A model generated the notes under the pieces. That model saw only the letters and a program-made list of their open reading frames with translations. It ran no database searches and had not been told where the DNA came from. A program made the translations under genes and the position numbers. This document shows, one piece after another, positions 1-7,600 of a stretch of 11,953 nucleotides of DNA; position 1 is the stretch's first letter, and every line of letters starts with the position of its first letter. The stretch lies in assembly GCA_024636075.1 (NCBI GenBank), contig JAGXHS010000198.1, forward strand, positions 1 through 11,953. The letters run 5' to 3'. The stretch is from Propionibacteriaceae bacterium. GTDB lineage: Bacteria > Actinomycetota > Actinomycetes > Propionibacteriales > Propionibacteriaceae.

Positions 1-393
1 CTCCAGAGCTGACGCTCGACCCTTCTCAGCCCGCTTGTTGGCCTCCCACGAGGCCATCATGTCCTCCGGAACATCCGAACCGCTGAACACATACGGATGT
101 CGGATAACCAGCTTGTCCGTGACCCTTCGGGCGACGTCGTCCAGGTCGAAGCGCTGCTCGGTGCGGGCGATCTCGGCGTGGAAGACGACCTGCAGCAGCA
201 GGTCGCCCAGCTCCTCGACCAGATCCTCGTCGTCACCGGTCTCGATGGCGTCGATCACCTCGCCAGCTTCTTCGACGAGGAACTGGATCAGGGAGTGGTG
301 GGTCTGTTCGGCGTCCCACGGGCAGCCCACCCGCAACCTGGTCATCACCCGGCGGAGCTCCGCCACGTCGTCCGACGACTGTTCAGGACTCAC
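1..393 (-). CDS. mazG: MazG family nucleoside triphosphate pyrophosphohydrolase (3' end outside window)
   Basis: The first 131 codons are present; the C-terminal part lies beyond the left edge. MazG enzymes hydrolyse (d)NTPs to NMP and pyrophosphate; in bacteria they clean the nucleotide pool and can lower alarmone levels. Visible motifs are the CPWD segment at residues 24-27 followed by QTHHSL, the metal-binding EEAGE at 41-45 and the EELGD at 60-64, which together form the all-alpha MazG EExxE...ExxD site. The HPYVF at 99-103 is also typical. The start is GTG at 393-391, which overlaps the TGA of the upstream lipoprotein gene in a GTGA tetranucleotide; no strong Shine-Dalgarno is visible, so translation is probably coupled. 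The position after mfd and a small lipoprotein gene matches other actinobacterial genomes. Whether it has one or two MazG domains cannot be seen. Confidence 0.93.
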   Translation of the reverse strand, partial: MSPEQSSDDVAELRRVMTRLRVGCPWDAEQTHHSLIQFLVEEAGEVIDAIETGDDEDLVEELGDLLLQVVFHAEIARTEQRFDLDDVARRVTDKLVIRHPYVFSGSDVPEDMMASWEANKRAEKGRASALE

Positions 394-917
394 TTGACCG
401 GCAGCACTCCGCCGCTGACCGCCTCGGACGACAGCGAGCCGGACGCACCGGTCAGGGTACCGCGCAGCGAATCCCAGCTTCCGTACCGGGGGTTCACAGC
501 GACGTCCAGCTTCGCGACGTCGCTCTGGAACGCGGCGGCACCGACCTTTTCCTTCACCACATCCCACCGCGCCAGATCGCGCACCGCACGAGCACAGTCA
601 GCGTCGGCCAGCAGTTGCTGGCCCTGCAGCAGGGTGACCCGCTGGTCGATCTGGGAGTCGGTGACGGTCAGTTGCTTCTGTTGGATGATCGCATCGCTGA
701 TCAACCCACCCACCATGAACTGGGCCACGCTCATCTTGACCTGCTCGGGCTTGACACCATCCATCAGGCGCGCACACCCTGCCGATGAATCGTCCACCTC
801 AGCGTTGCTGACCGTCGTGTCGCCGAGTTGGAAGGCCACAGTTCCTGACGGGTTCGCACAACCGGCAAGCACCACCACCGCGGCCATCCCGACGAGTGCA
901 CGGATACTGCGCTTCAT
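390..917 (-). CDS. Small SurA-N-like lipoprotein
   Basis: This 175-residue protein has a lipoprotein signal peptide: MKRS, then a hydrophobic stretch at about 7-17, then the lipobox LAGC at 17-20, so Cys20 should be lipidated and the mature protein anchored outside the membrane. The segment after the lipobox (VAFQLGDTTVSNAEVD, about 27-42) and the following helices resemble the N-terminal domain of SurA/PrsA-type chaperones. There is no parvulin isomerase domain, so an enzymatic role is not indicated. The start ATG at 917 has a good ribosome site, GGGGAGAAGAC, immediately upstream. The gene lies 82 bases after mfd and overlaps mazG by four bases. A comparable small SurA-like lipoprotein between mfd and mazG is known in other actinobacteria. 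Function is inferred from similarity only; it may be an extracytoplasmic folding factor. Confidence 0.85.
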   Translation of the reverse strand: MKRSIRALVGMAAVVVLAGCANPSGTVAFQLGDTTVSNAEVDDSSAGCARLMDGVKPEQVKMSVAQFMVGGLISDAIIQQKQLTVTDSQIDQRVTLLQGQQLLADADCARAVRDLARWDVVKEKVGAAAFQSDVAKLDVAVNPRYGSWDSLRGTLTGASGSLSSEAVSGGVLPVK

Positions 918-960
918 GTCTTCTCCCCAGTAAAACTGTCGATCAGTTCATTTCGAGCCG

Positions 961-966
961 AGTCTA
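961..966 (-). promoter_or_regulatory. Possible -10 element for the lipoprotein-mazG pair
   Basis: On the minus strand TAGACT (a TANNNT match) lies 43 bases upstream of the lipoprotein ATG, in the 82-base gap after mfd. No convincing -35 hexamer is seen at the right distance. The same gap holds three GATCAG hexamers at 941, 971 and 998 whose role is unknown. Read-through from mfd is equally possible. Confidence 0.22.
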
Positions 967-999
967 GCCCGATCAGCCGGCTCCGCCCGGTTGGCCTGA

Positions 1000-3900
1000 T
1001 CAGTTGGTCTCGATCGGTCGGAAGATCTCCCTGATCACCGCGCCGACCCAATCCAACAGTTCTGCACCATCCACCGTCGGGCCACCCACCTGCGCAGACT
1101 TGGGCCGGGGGATCAGCACGAAGCCCGCTTGCTCCTTGCGGATACTGCCCGGATGCATCCGCTTCAGTCGAAGCTGACGCGATTCGGGGAGGTCGGCCGG
1201 GGCGAAACGGATGAAATTACCCTGAGCCACCACCTCGGCCACCCCGGCGCCGCGAGCCGCCAGCCGCAGTTCCGCGACCTTCAGCAACAGTTCGGTCGGT
1301 TCGGGGATCTGGCCGTAGCGATCCACCAGCTCGGCGCGCACCTCAGTGATGTCCTCACCATGACGCACCTCGGCCAGCCGCTTGTACATCTCGAGCCGCA
1401 ACCGTTCCGATTCGACGTAGTCGGCGGGCAGGTTCGCGTCGATCGGCAGCTCGATCCGCATCTGAATCTCGGGTTCGGTGTCATCGCCACGGAAGTCCGC
1501 CACCGCGTCGCCGACGAGTCGGATGTACAGGTCGAAACCGACGTCAGCGATGTGTCCGGATTGTTCACCTCCCAGCAGGTTGCCGGCGCCACGAATCTCC
1601 AGGTCCTTCATCGCGATCGCGATCCCCGATCCCAGGTCGGTGTGCGCGGCCATCGTGGCCAACCGGTCGTGGGCCTGTTCGGTGAGCGGCTTCTCGGGTG
1701 GGTACAGGAAGTAGGCATAGGCGCGTTCCCGTCCACGGCCGACGCGGCCGCGCAGCTGGTGCAGCTGGGAGAGGCCCAGCAGGTCGGCTCGTTCGATCAG
1801 CAGCGTGTTGGCACTCGAGATGTCCAGCCCCGATTCCACGATGGTGGTGCTCACCAGCACGTCAGCGCGACGCTCCCAGACGTCGATCATCACCTGCTCC
1901 AGCTGGTGGTCGTTCATCTGGCCGTGAGCAGTGACGATGTTCGCCTCAGGCACCAGCTCACGCAGTCTCCTGGCGGTCTTCTCAATGCTCTGCACCCGGT
2001 TGTGAACGTAGAAAACCTGCCCCTCACGGGCCAGTTCGCGTCGAATCGCGGCTCTCACCTGGCCCTCATCGTAGGGGCCGGCAAAAGTCAGCACCGGGTG
2101 ACGCTCCTCCGGCGGGGTGGCGATCACGCTCATCTCACGGATGCCGGTGATCGCCATCTCCAAGGTGCGCGGGATCGGAGTGGCGCTCATCGCGAGCACG
2201 TCGACGTTCAGACGCAGTTGTTTCAGCGCTTCTTTGTGCTCAACTCCGAACCGCTGTTCCTCGTCGATGATGACCAAACCCAGATCGCGAAAACTCACCT
2301 CCCCGGACAGCAACCGGTGGGTGCCGACGACGACGTCCACCTTCCCGGCAGTGATCTCGTCGCGGATCTTGCGGGCCTGGGCATCGGTTTGGAACCTGCT
2401 CAGCGCCTCCACCCGCACCGGGAATCCGGCGTAGCGGTCGGCGAAAGTCTGCACGTGCTGCTGAACCAAAAGGGTGGTGGGCACCAGCACCGCCACCTGC
2501 TTCCCGTCCTGCACTGCTTTGAACGCGGCGCGGACCGCGATCTCCGTCTTGCCGTAGCCCACGTCACCGCAGACCAACCGATCCATCGGAACCACCTGTT
2601 CCATGTCGGCCTTCACCTCTTCGACGCAGGCCAGCTGGTCGGGGGTCTCGACGTAGTTGAAGGAGTCTTCGAGTTCGCGTTGCCAGGTGGTGTCGGCGGC
2701 GAAGGCGTGGCCTCGGGTGGCTTGCCGGGCGGCGTACAGCTTGATCAGCTCGGCGGCGATCTGGCGTACCGCTTTACGGGCCCGGCTCTTGCGCCGTGAC
2801 CAGTCACCGCCCCCCATCTTGTCCAGGGTGGGTGATTCACCGCCGACGTAGCGGGTGACCTGGTCGAGTTGGTCCATCGGCACGAACAGCCGGTCGGCCG
2901 GTTGACCCTTCTTGCTCGCCGCATACTCGATCACCAGGTACTCCCGGGTCGATCCGCCGACGGTGCGCTGCACCATCTCGAGATAGCGTCCGACGCCGTG
3001 CTGTTCGTGCACCACCGGATCACCCGCGACCAGTTCCAGTGGCTGGATCTGGTTCTTGCGACGGCTGGGCATCCGCCGCTCTGACTTGTCCACGGGGGTT
3101 TGTCCGGACAGATCCCCTGTGGTGAAGACCACCAAGCCGGCGGTAGCTGCCCGGAAACCGTGCGGCTGGCTGGCAGGCACGATGCACACCACCCCGGGTT
3201 CCGGCGGCTGCAGCACCGCATCTCGCACCGCTGAGGGAATGTCGTGCTCGGCCAGCACCTCGGCCATCCGTTGGCCCATGCCTCGGCCCTCAACCACCAA
3301 CACCACCCGGGAGCCGCTGGAGACAGCTTCACGGATGTCGGCAACGGCGCTGTCGGAATCGCCACGCCATGACGCCGTCGCTCGAATGTCAGGGGTGCGG
3401 CTGTCGACGCCGGTGATGCCGTAGCGCGACAGGTCGATCAGCTCGCCGTCCTCGGACCAGGTCTCCGAATCCTCTGAATCCCCTTCCGGGGTCGCCGAGA
3501 AGCTGGACAGCGACCACCAGCGCTGGCCGCGGTCCACCGCCCGGTGCCGGACGTCGGCCAGCGAGTGGTAGGCGCTCTGTCCAAGGTCGATCGGTGCCTG
3601 TCCACCGCTGGCGGCCGCCGCCCAACCAGCTTGCAGGAATTCGTGGGAGGTCCTCACCAACTCGTCGGAGCGTCCCCGGACGAGTTCGGGGTCACAGACC
3701 GCGATCAGGCATTCGGAGTCGAAGACGTCAATCAGCAGCTCCAACCCGTCCACCAGAGCGGGGGTCAGCGCTTCCATGCCTTCGGTCGCGTGGCCCTGCG
3801 CGATGTGTTCAAGCATGTCGGCGAGCTGCGGATGGTCGTCGATCAGGCGTTGGGCGCGTTCGCGGACCTGGTCGGTCAACAGCAATTCACGACACGGTGA

Positions 3901-4584
3901 GGCCACCATCTGCTGCAGCGTGCTGGCGGTGGATCGCTGGTCGGCCACTGTGAAGTAGCGGATCTCTTCCACCTCGTCACCGAAGAAGTCGATCCGGATC
4001 GGATGGTCGTCGGTCGGCGGGAAGACGTCGACGATGCCGCCGCGAACGGCGAATTCACCGCGCCGCTCCACCAGATCGACCCGATCATAGGCGGCCGCAA
4101 CGAGCCGGGTGGCGAGGTCAGAGATGTCGATGTCGTCACCAACGGTGACCGCCACTGGTTCTAGATCAGCCAGTCCGGTGACCTGCGGTTGCAGCATCGC
4201 GCGTACCGGTGCGACCACGACCTTCGGCACCCCCGAGGGGCCCTTGCCGACGATCCGTCGCAGCACAGCCAACCGATGACCGACCGTGTCGGATCGCGGA
4301 CTCAACCGCTCGTGCGGCAAGGTCTCCCAAGCCGGGTAATAGGCGACCTGATCCTCGCCCAGCCATGAACCGATGGATGCAGCGAGGTTCTCCGCTTCGC
4401 GGTAGGTGCTGGTGACGGCGAGTATCGGACGCTTGCTGCGCTCGGCGAGCACGCTCAGAACCGCGGCCCGCGCCGAGGGAGGCACGGTCAGATCCAGACC
4501 GGATCCGGGCACACGGGCGTGCTCCAGCGCCGTGGAAAGCACTGGGTCAGAAGCGAGCAGATCGACCAAACCACCGAGTGTCAC
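1000..4584 (-). CDS. mfd: Transcription-repair coupling factor Mfd
   Basis: Mfd is a cytoplasmic DNA translocase that pushes stalled RNA polymerase off damaged template and recruits UvrA for strand-specific excision repair. At 1194 residues it is normal length. Domains in order: a UvrB-like N-terminal module (about 1-350), an acidic low-complexity linker at 365-380, the CarD-like RNA-polymerase-interacting domain (about 515-580, VVHEQHGVGRY), a RecG-like helicase pair, and a C-terminal TRCF domain (about 1040-1140). Motifs visible: Walker A GDVGYGKTE 673-681, DEEQ 774-777, SATPIPRT 800-807, and motif VI QLRGRVGRG 943-951. The start is GTG at 4584. There is no Shine-Dalgarno, and TACATT lies six bases upstream, so the transcript may be leaderless. 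The gene follows pth by 115 bases on the same strand. Confidence 0.98.
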   Translation of the reverse strand: MTLGGLVDLLASDPVLSTALEHARVPGSGLDLTVPPSARAAVLSVLAERSKRPILAVTSTYREAENLAASIGSWLGEDQVAYYPAWETLPHERLSPRSDTVGHRLAVLRRIVGKGPSGVPKVVVAPVRAMLQPQVTGLADLEPVAVTVGDDIDISDLATRLVAAAYDRVDLVERRGEFAVRGGIVDVFPPTDDHPIRIDFFGDEVEEIRYFTVADQRSTASTLQQMVASPCRELLLTDQVRERAQRLIDDHPQLADMLEHIAQGHATEGMEALTPALVDGLELLIDVFDSECLIAVCDPELVRGRSDELVRTSHEFLQAGWAAAASGGQAPIDLGQSAYHSLADVRHRAVDRGQRWWSLSSFSATPEGDSEDSETWSEDGELIDLSRYGITGVDSRTPDIRATASWRGDSDSAVADIREAVSSGSRVVLVVEGRGMGQRMAEVLAEHDIPSAVRDAVLQPPEPGVVCIVPASQPHGFRAATAGLVVFTTGDLSGQTPVDKSERRMPSRRKNQIQPLELVAGDPVVHEQHGVGRYLEMVQRTVGGSTREYLVIEYAASKKGQPADRLFVPMDQLDQVTRYVGGESPTLDKMGGGDWSRRKSRARKAVRQIAAELIKLYAARQATRGHAFAADTTWQRELEDSFNYVETPDQLACVEEVKADMEQVVPMDRLVCGDVGYGKTEIAVRAAFKAVQDGKQVAVLVPTTLLVQQHVQTFADRYAGFPVRVEALSRFQTDAQARKIRDEITAGKVDVVVGTHRLLSGEVSFRDLGLVIIDEEQRFGVEHKEALKQLRLNVDVLAMSATPIPRTLEMAITGIREMSVIATPPEERHPVLTFAGPYDEGQVRAAIRRELAREGQVFYVHNRVQSIEKTARRLRELVPEANIVTAHGQMNDHQLEQVMIDVWERRADVLVSTTIVESGLDISSANTLLIERADLLGLSQLHQLRGRVGRGRERAYAYFLYPPEKPLTEQAHDRLATMAAHTDLGSGIAIAMKDLEIRGAGNLLGGEQSGHIADVGFDLYIRLVGDAVADFRGDDTEPEIQMRIELPIDANLPADYVESERLRLEMYKRLAEVRHGEDITEVRAELVDRYGQIPEPTELLLKVAELRLAARGAGVAEVVAQGNFIRFAPADLPESRQLRLKRMHPGSIRKEQAGFVLIPRPKSAQVGGPTVDGAELLDWVGAVIREIFRPIETN

Positions 4585-4590
4585 CGCGCA

Positions 4591-4621
4591 AATGTAGCGT
4601 GCACCCCGAACGAGCCGGCAA
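4591..4621 (-). promoter_or_regulatory. Candidate promoter giving a leaderless mfd transcript
   Basis: On the minus strand the hexamer TACATT (4596-4591) ends six bases before the mfd GTG, the spacing expected when transcription starts at or next to the start codon. A weak -35, TTGCCG (4621-4616), lies 19 bases further upstream, longer than ideal. No Shine-Dalgarno is seen before the GTG. Leaderless genes with a TANNNT box about seven bases ahead are common in actinobacteria. The rest of the 115-base gap between pth and mfd shows nothing recognisable. Confidence 0.35.
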
Positions 4622-4699
4622 TCCGGTGGCCGCTCCGCCGCCGACTACGCCGGTGTTGTTGACGGCCAGATCGGACATCTCGCGCCCCAGCCAGTCGTG

Positions 4700-5299
4700 T
4701 TAGCTGTTGTAGCGGTTCTGTGCAGTCTCAAGACCATCGCTGATCAGGTGTTCAACGGCATCGGCTGCTCGGCCGGTCTCCAATTCAATCTCGGTGCGCA
4801 GCGCGCTCGGGATCGGCGCCAATACGTAGTCGGCGGCGTCCTGCCGACCCGGCGGGCGACCTATGCCGTACCTCACCCGGAGATAGTCGCCGGTACCAAG
4901 ATGGGCGCGCAACGACCTCAGGCCGTTGTGGCCATTGTCGCCGCCGCCGCGTTTCAGCCTCAGCTGACCGAGATCGAGATCCAGCTCGTCATGGATCGCG
5001 ATCACGTGGGAGACTGGAATGTCGTGGAAGCGAGAAAGTTTTCCGACGGCTTCACCGGAAGCGTTCATGAAGGTCCGTGGTTTGACCAGCACGATCCGGT
5101 GCGCCTCGATGCCCGGCATGCCGAGCCCAGCTGCGGTCAGCCGGGTGGTCGCCACATCGGCACGCATCCCGCGGGGGGCCGAAAAGCTGACCCGGGCACG
5201 CCGGGCCAGCTCTTCGGCAACCATGAATCCGACATTGTGCCGGGTGTTGGCGTAGGTGGAGCCCGGGTTTCCGAGCCCCACCACCAGCCAACCGGTCAT
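4700..5299 (-). CDS. pth: Peptidyl-tRNA hydrolase
   Basis: Pth cleaves the ester bond of peptidyl-tRNAs that drop off ribosomes, recycling tRNA; it is essential in most bacteria. The 199-residue product has the full bacterial Pth signature: VGLGNPGSTYANTRHN with Asn11 and the catalytic His21, the FMN segment with Asn79, HDELDL with Asp104, and GHNGLRS with Asn125. The start is ATG at 5299, overlapping the rplY stop by four bases (ATGA). No good Shine-Dalgarno precedes it, so translation probably depends on ribosomes finishing rplY. The rplY-pth pairing is widespread in bacteria, and both act on the translation apparatus. Confidence 0.98.
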   Translation of the reverse strand: MTGWLVVGLGNPGSTYANTRHNVGFMVAEELARRARVSFSAPRGMRADVATTRLTAAGLGMPGIEAHRIVLVKPRTFMNASGEAVGKLSRFHDIPVSHVIAIHDELDLDLGQLRLKRGGGDNGHNGLRSLRAHLGTGDYLRVRYGIGRPPGRQDAADYVLAPIPSALRTEIELETGRAADAVEHLISDGLETAQNRYNS

Positions 5300-5931
5300 T
5301 CGTCGTCAGACTCGGAGTCGCCCTCGTCGTCCTCGTCGGCACCGAACTCGTCGCCCTCTTCCTCGCGTGTGAGATCCGCATCCATCTCGTCCTGCGTGGG
5401 CGCGGCAGAGACGCCAACCGCCAAAGCTTCGGGGTTGCCGTCGAGTTCGACGCCCTCGGGCAGTTCGACAGCACCCAGCAGGATGTGATCACCGACCTGC
5501 AGGCCCTCGACCGAGATCTCGATCTGCTCGGGAATGTTGGTGGCCAGGGCCAGCACCGTCAGCACCTGGTATTCCAGGTTGATGATGGTCTCGGGTGCCG
5601 CCTCACCGGTCAGGGTGACCGGTACGTCGACGGTCACCTTCTCGCCGCGACGCACCATCACCAGATCCACATGCTCGATGAAGCCGGTGATGACGTTGCG
5701 CTGCACCTGCTTGGGCAGAGCCAACTGACTGTTGCCCTCCACCTGGATGTCGAGCAACGCGTTCGAGTTGCGCAGCGCGAGCATCGTGTCGTGACCCTTC
5801 AGGGTGATGTGCGCCGGGGGGGCGCCATGTCCGTAGAGCACGGCGGGCACCATCTGGGCGCGGCGCAGCCGACGGGCAGCACCCTTGCCGAACTCGGTAC
5901 GGGTCTCTGCGGCCAACGTGATTTCTGCCAT
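5296..5931 (-). CDS. rplY: 50S ribosomal protein L25, general-stress (Ctc/TL5) type
   Basis: L25 binds 5S rRNA in the large subunit. The 211-residue protein is the long two-domain Ctc/TL5 form: a beta-barrel 5S-binding domain (about 1-93, with TEFGKGAARRLRR near 12-24 and the HVDLV at 87-91) and a C-terminal TL5 domain (about 95-178). It ends in a strongly acidic tail (about 181-211, mostly Asp, Glu, Gly and Ser), as in several actinobacterial homologues. The start ATG at 5931 has an excellent ribosome site, GGAGGAG, five bases upstream. The stop overlaps the pth start. The leader carries a duplicated 13-base element described separately. In Firmicutes and mycobacteria this gene lies near prs and glmU; here a plus-strand repair operon separates them. 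Confidence 0.97.
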   Translation of the reverse strand: MAEITLAAETRTEFGKGAARRLRRAQMVPAVLYGHGAPPAHITLKGHDTMLALRNSNALLDIQVEGNSQLALPKQVQRNVITGFIEHVDLVMVRRGEKVTVDVPVTLTGEAAPETIINLEYQVLTVLALATNIPEQIEISVEGLQVGDHILLGAVELPEGVELDGNPEALAVGVSAAPTQDEMDADLTREEEGDEFGADEDDEGDSESDDE

Positions 5932-5936
5932 GGGGT

Positions 5937-5993
5937 CTCCTCCAGCTTGTCTTCAGCATTTCTGCGCCAGCGAGGTAGGACCTCCAGCTTGTC
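5937..5993 (-). promoter_or_regulatory. rplY leader with duplicated Shine-Dalgarno element and small hairpin
   Basis: On the minus strand the 13-mer GACAAGCTGGAGG occurs twice, at 5993-5981 and 5951-5939, 42 bases apart. The second copy supplies the core of the rplY ribosome site. The first copy runs into a perfect 5-bp hairpin, GAGGT-CCT-ACCTC (5984-5972). The ACCTC arm could instead pair with GAGG of the second copy, so two exclusive structures are possible in the mRNA. The repeat and pairing are seen directly; a regulatory role is inference. Confidence 0.4.
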
Positions 5994-6036
5994 GATCACG
6001 GGGCGGTTCCACCGCCACCCTCGCCAGGCAGACCCA

Positions 6037-6064
6037 ATGGTAGCGGACCCACACCGAAAGTCCA
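6037..6064 (-). promoter_or_regulatory. Candidate sigma-70-type promoter for rplY-pth
   Basis: On the minus strand TGGACT (6064-6059) and TACCAT (6042-6037) are separated by 16 bases; each matches four of six consensus positions. Transcription would start near 6030, giving a leader of about 100 bases that contains the duplicated element. An independent promoter is expected here because the upstream neighbours alkA-ogt run the other way. Confidence 0.35.
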
Positions 6065-6115
6065 TGTCGGTTTTCTGCTAGTCCGGGCAGCGCCCACGAG
6101 GCGATACTGAGAGTC

Positions 6116-7600
6116 ATGGATCTCACGCACGAGCAGTGTCTGGTGGTGGTGCGCAGCCGGGACACCCGCTTCGACGGGTGGTTCTTCAGCGCCGTCAGAA
6201 CCACAGGCATCTACTGCCGTCCGAGCTGCCCGGCGGTGACACCGCACTCCGAGCACGTGGAGTTCTTCCCCAGTGCCGGGGCTGCCCAACGATCCGGCTA
6301 CCGGGCCTGCAAGCGTTGCCGCCCGGACGCATCGCCCGGATCGCCGGAGTGGAGCCACCGTTCCGACCTGGTCGCCCGCGCCGTCAGGTTGATCCACGAC
6401 GGTTTCCTGGATCGAGGCACGGTTGCGGAGCTGGCTTCGGAACTCGGCTACAGCACCCGCCAGCTGGAGCGTCAGATCAGCACTGAGCTCGGAGTCGGCC
6501 CCCTCGGTCTGGCGCGCAGCGCACGAGCACAGACTGCCCGCACCTTGGTCGAATCGACGACACTGCCGATCACTGACATCGCCTTCGCCGCCGGGTTCAG
6601 CAGTGTGCGCAACTTCAACGACACGATTCGCCGCATCTTCGCCAGCACACCGACCGAACTGCGGCGTCGCCGCCGGGCTGGAGCCGACTCATCCACCGGT
6701 GCCGGGATCGTCTCGCTGCGCCTGGCGGTGCGCCAACCATTCAACCCCAGCAACCTGTTCGCCCATCTGGCCGCCACCGCTGTACCGGGCAGCGAGTCGT
6801 GGGAGGACGGCTGGTACCGGCGTACCATCAGCCTGCCGCACGGCTGGGGTGTGCTCTCCCTGCGGCCAGCAAGTGATCACGTCAGCGCTCGCCTACGCCT
6901 CAGTGACAACAGTGATCTGAGCGCTGCGGTGAACCGGGCACGATGGCTGCTGGATCTTGATGCCGACCCGAAAGCTGTTGACGCCCATCTGGCAGCTGAC
7001 CCGGCGATGGCGCCGCTGGTGGCCTCGGGGCCGGGGCGTCGGGTTCCGCGCACCGTCGACGGCGCGGAGTTCACGATTCGGACCGTGCTGGGTCAGCAGG
7101 TTTCGACCGCCGCGGCGCGAACCCTCGCAGCTCGGCTGGTTCGTGCCTGCGGCGAACCATTGCCCGACCCTGATGGGGAACTCACCCACCTGTTCCCCAC
7201 GCCGACAGCGTTGGGTGAGGTGGATCCGGAATCACTGGCGATGCCCCACAGCCGCCGCCGCACGCTGCTGGTGGTGTCCGCTGCCCTCGCGGACGGCAGT
7301 CTGAATTGCGGACCGGGTGCAGATTGGGAGGCGACGCGCGCTCGTCTGGACGAACTGCCCGGTTGCGGACCTTGGACGGTGGAGTCGATCGCGATGCGTT
7401 CACTCGGTGACCCCGATGCGTTTCTGCCCACCGATCTGGGAGTCGTCCGCGCCGCTGAGGATCTCGGGTTGGGCAGCAAGCGTGTGCTTCTCGATCGCGC
7501 CGACCGGTGGCGGCCGTGGCGGGCGTATGCGGTGCAGTACCTATGGGCCTCGCTGCGGCATCCGATCAACGAACTGCCCATCGCCCCGGAGGAATCATGA
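6116..7600 (+). CDS. alkA: Ada/AraC/AlkA fusion: methyl-responsive regulator and 3-methyladenine DNA glycosylase
   Basis: This 494-residue protein joins three modules. First is an Ada zinc and methylphosphotriester domain (about 5-75) with Cys34, Cys38, Cys65 and Cys68; by homology with E. coli Ada, Cys34 matches the methyl-accepting Cys38. Second is an AraC-type double helix-turn-helix (about 85-184, AELASELGYSTRQLER and ITDIAFAAGFSSVRNF). Third is an AlkA N-terminal domain (about 200-310) with a HhH-GPD glycosylase (about 320-490). The hairpin LPGCGPWT (414-421) and catalytic Asp440 in FLPTDLG are intact. The protein should sense methylated DNA, activate transcription and excise 3-alkylated purines. 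The methyltransferase domain of E. coli Ada is absent; that function is supplied by ogt, which starts within this stop codon (ATGA). M. tuberculosis alkA (Rv1317c)-ogt (Rv1316c) has the same design. The ATG lacks a clear Shine-Dalgarno, and later in-frame starts would cut into the Ada domain. Confidence 0.96.
   Translation: MDLTHEQCLVVVRSRDTRFDGWFFSAVRTTGIYCRPSCPAVTPHSEHVEFFPSAGAAQRSGYRACKRCRPDASPGSPEWSHRSDLVARAVRLIHDGFLDRGTVAELASELGYSTRQLERQISTELGVGPLGLARSARAQTARTLVESTTLPITDIAFAAGFSSVRNFNDTIRRIFASTPTELRRRRRAGADSSTGAGIVSLRLAVRQPFNPSNLFAHLAATAVPGSESWEDGWYRRTISLPHGWGVLSLRPASDHVSARLRLSDNSDLSAAVNRARWLLDLDADPKAVDAHLAADPAMAPLVASGPGRRVPRTVDGAEFTIRTVLGQQVSTAAARTLAARLVRACGEPLPDPDGELTHLFPTPTALGEVDPESLAMPHSRRRTLLVVSAALADGSLNCGPGADWEATRARLDELPGCGPWTVESIAMRSLGDPDAFLPTDLGVVRAAEDLGLGSKRVLLDRADRWRPWRAYAVQYLWASLRHPINELPIAPEES

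Noticed and set aside
97..933. A 278-codon plus-strand open frame over mazG and the lipoprotein gene
   Set aside because: It is antisense to two genes with clear motifs and good starts; no family resemblance.
941..1005. Three GATCAG hexamers (941, 971, 998) between mfd and the lipoprotein gene
   Set aside because: Spacing is irregular (30 and 27 bases), and GATC-containing hexamers recur through the window; not distinguishable from chance.
1129..2799. A 556-codon plus-strand open frame inside mfd
   Set aside because: It is antisense to conserved Mfd helicase and TRCF domains; long antisense frames are expected in high-GC DNA. Its translation is rich in His, Gln and Asp with no recognisable domain.
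4547..4678. A 43-codon minus-strand open frame between pth and mfd, overlapping the mfd start
   Set aside because: It has no good ribosome site and no recognisable motif, and it overlaps mfd in another frame; weak support only.
7507..7596. Upstream in-frame start for ogt
   Set aside because: It would lie inside the alkA glycosylase domain; ATG 7597 has GGAGG, forms the ATGA overlap, and gives a protein that begins like other Ogt proteins.
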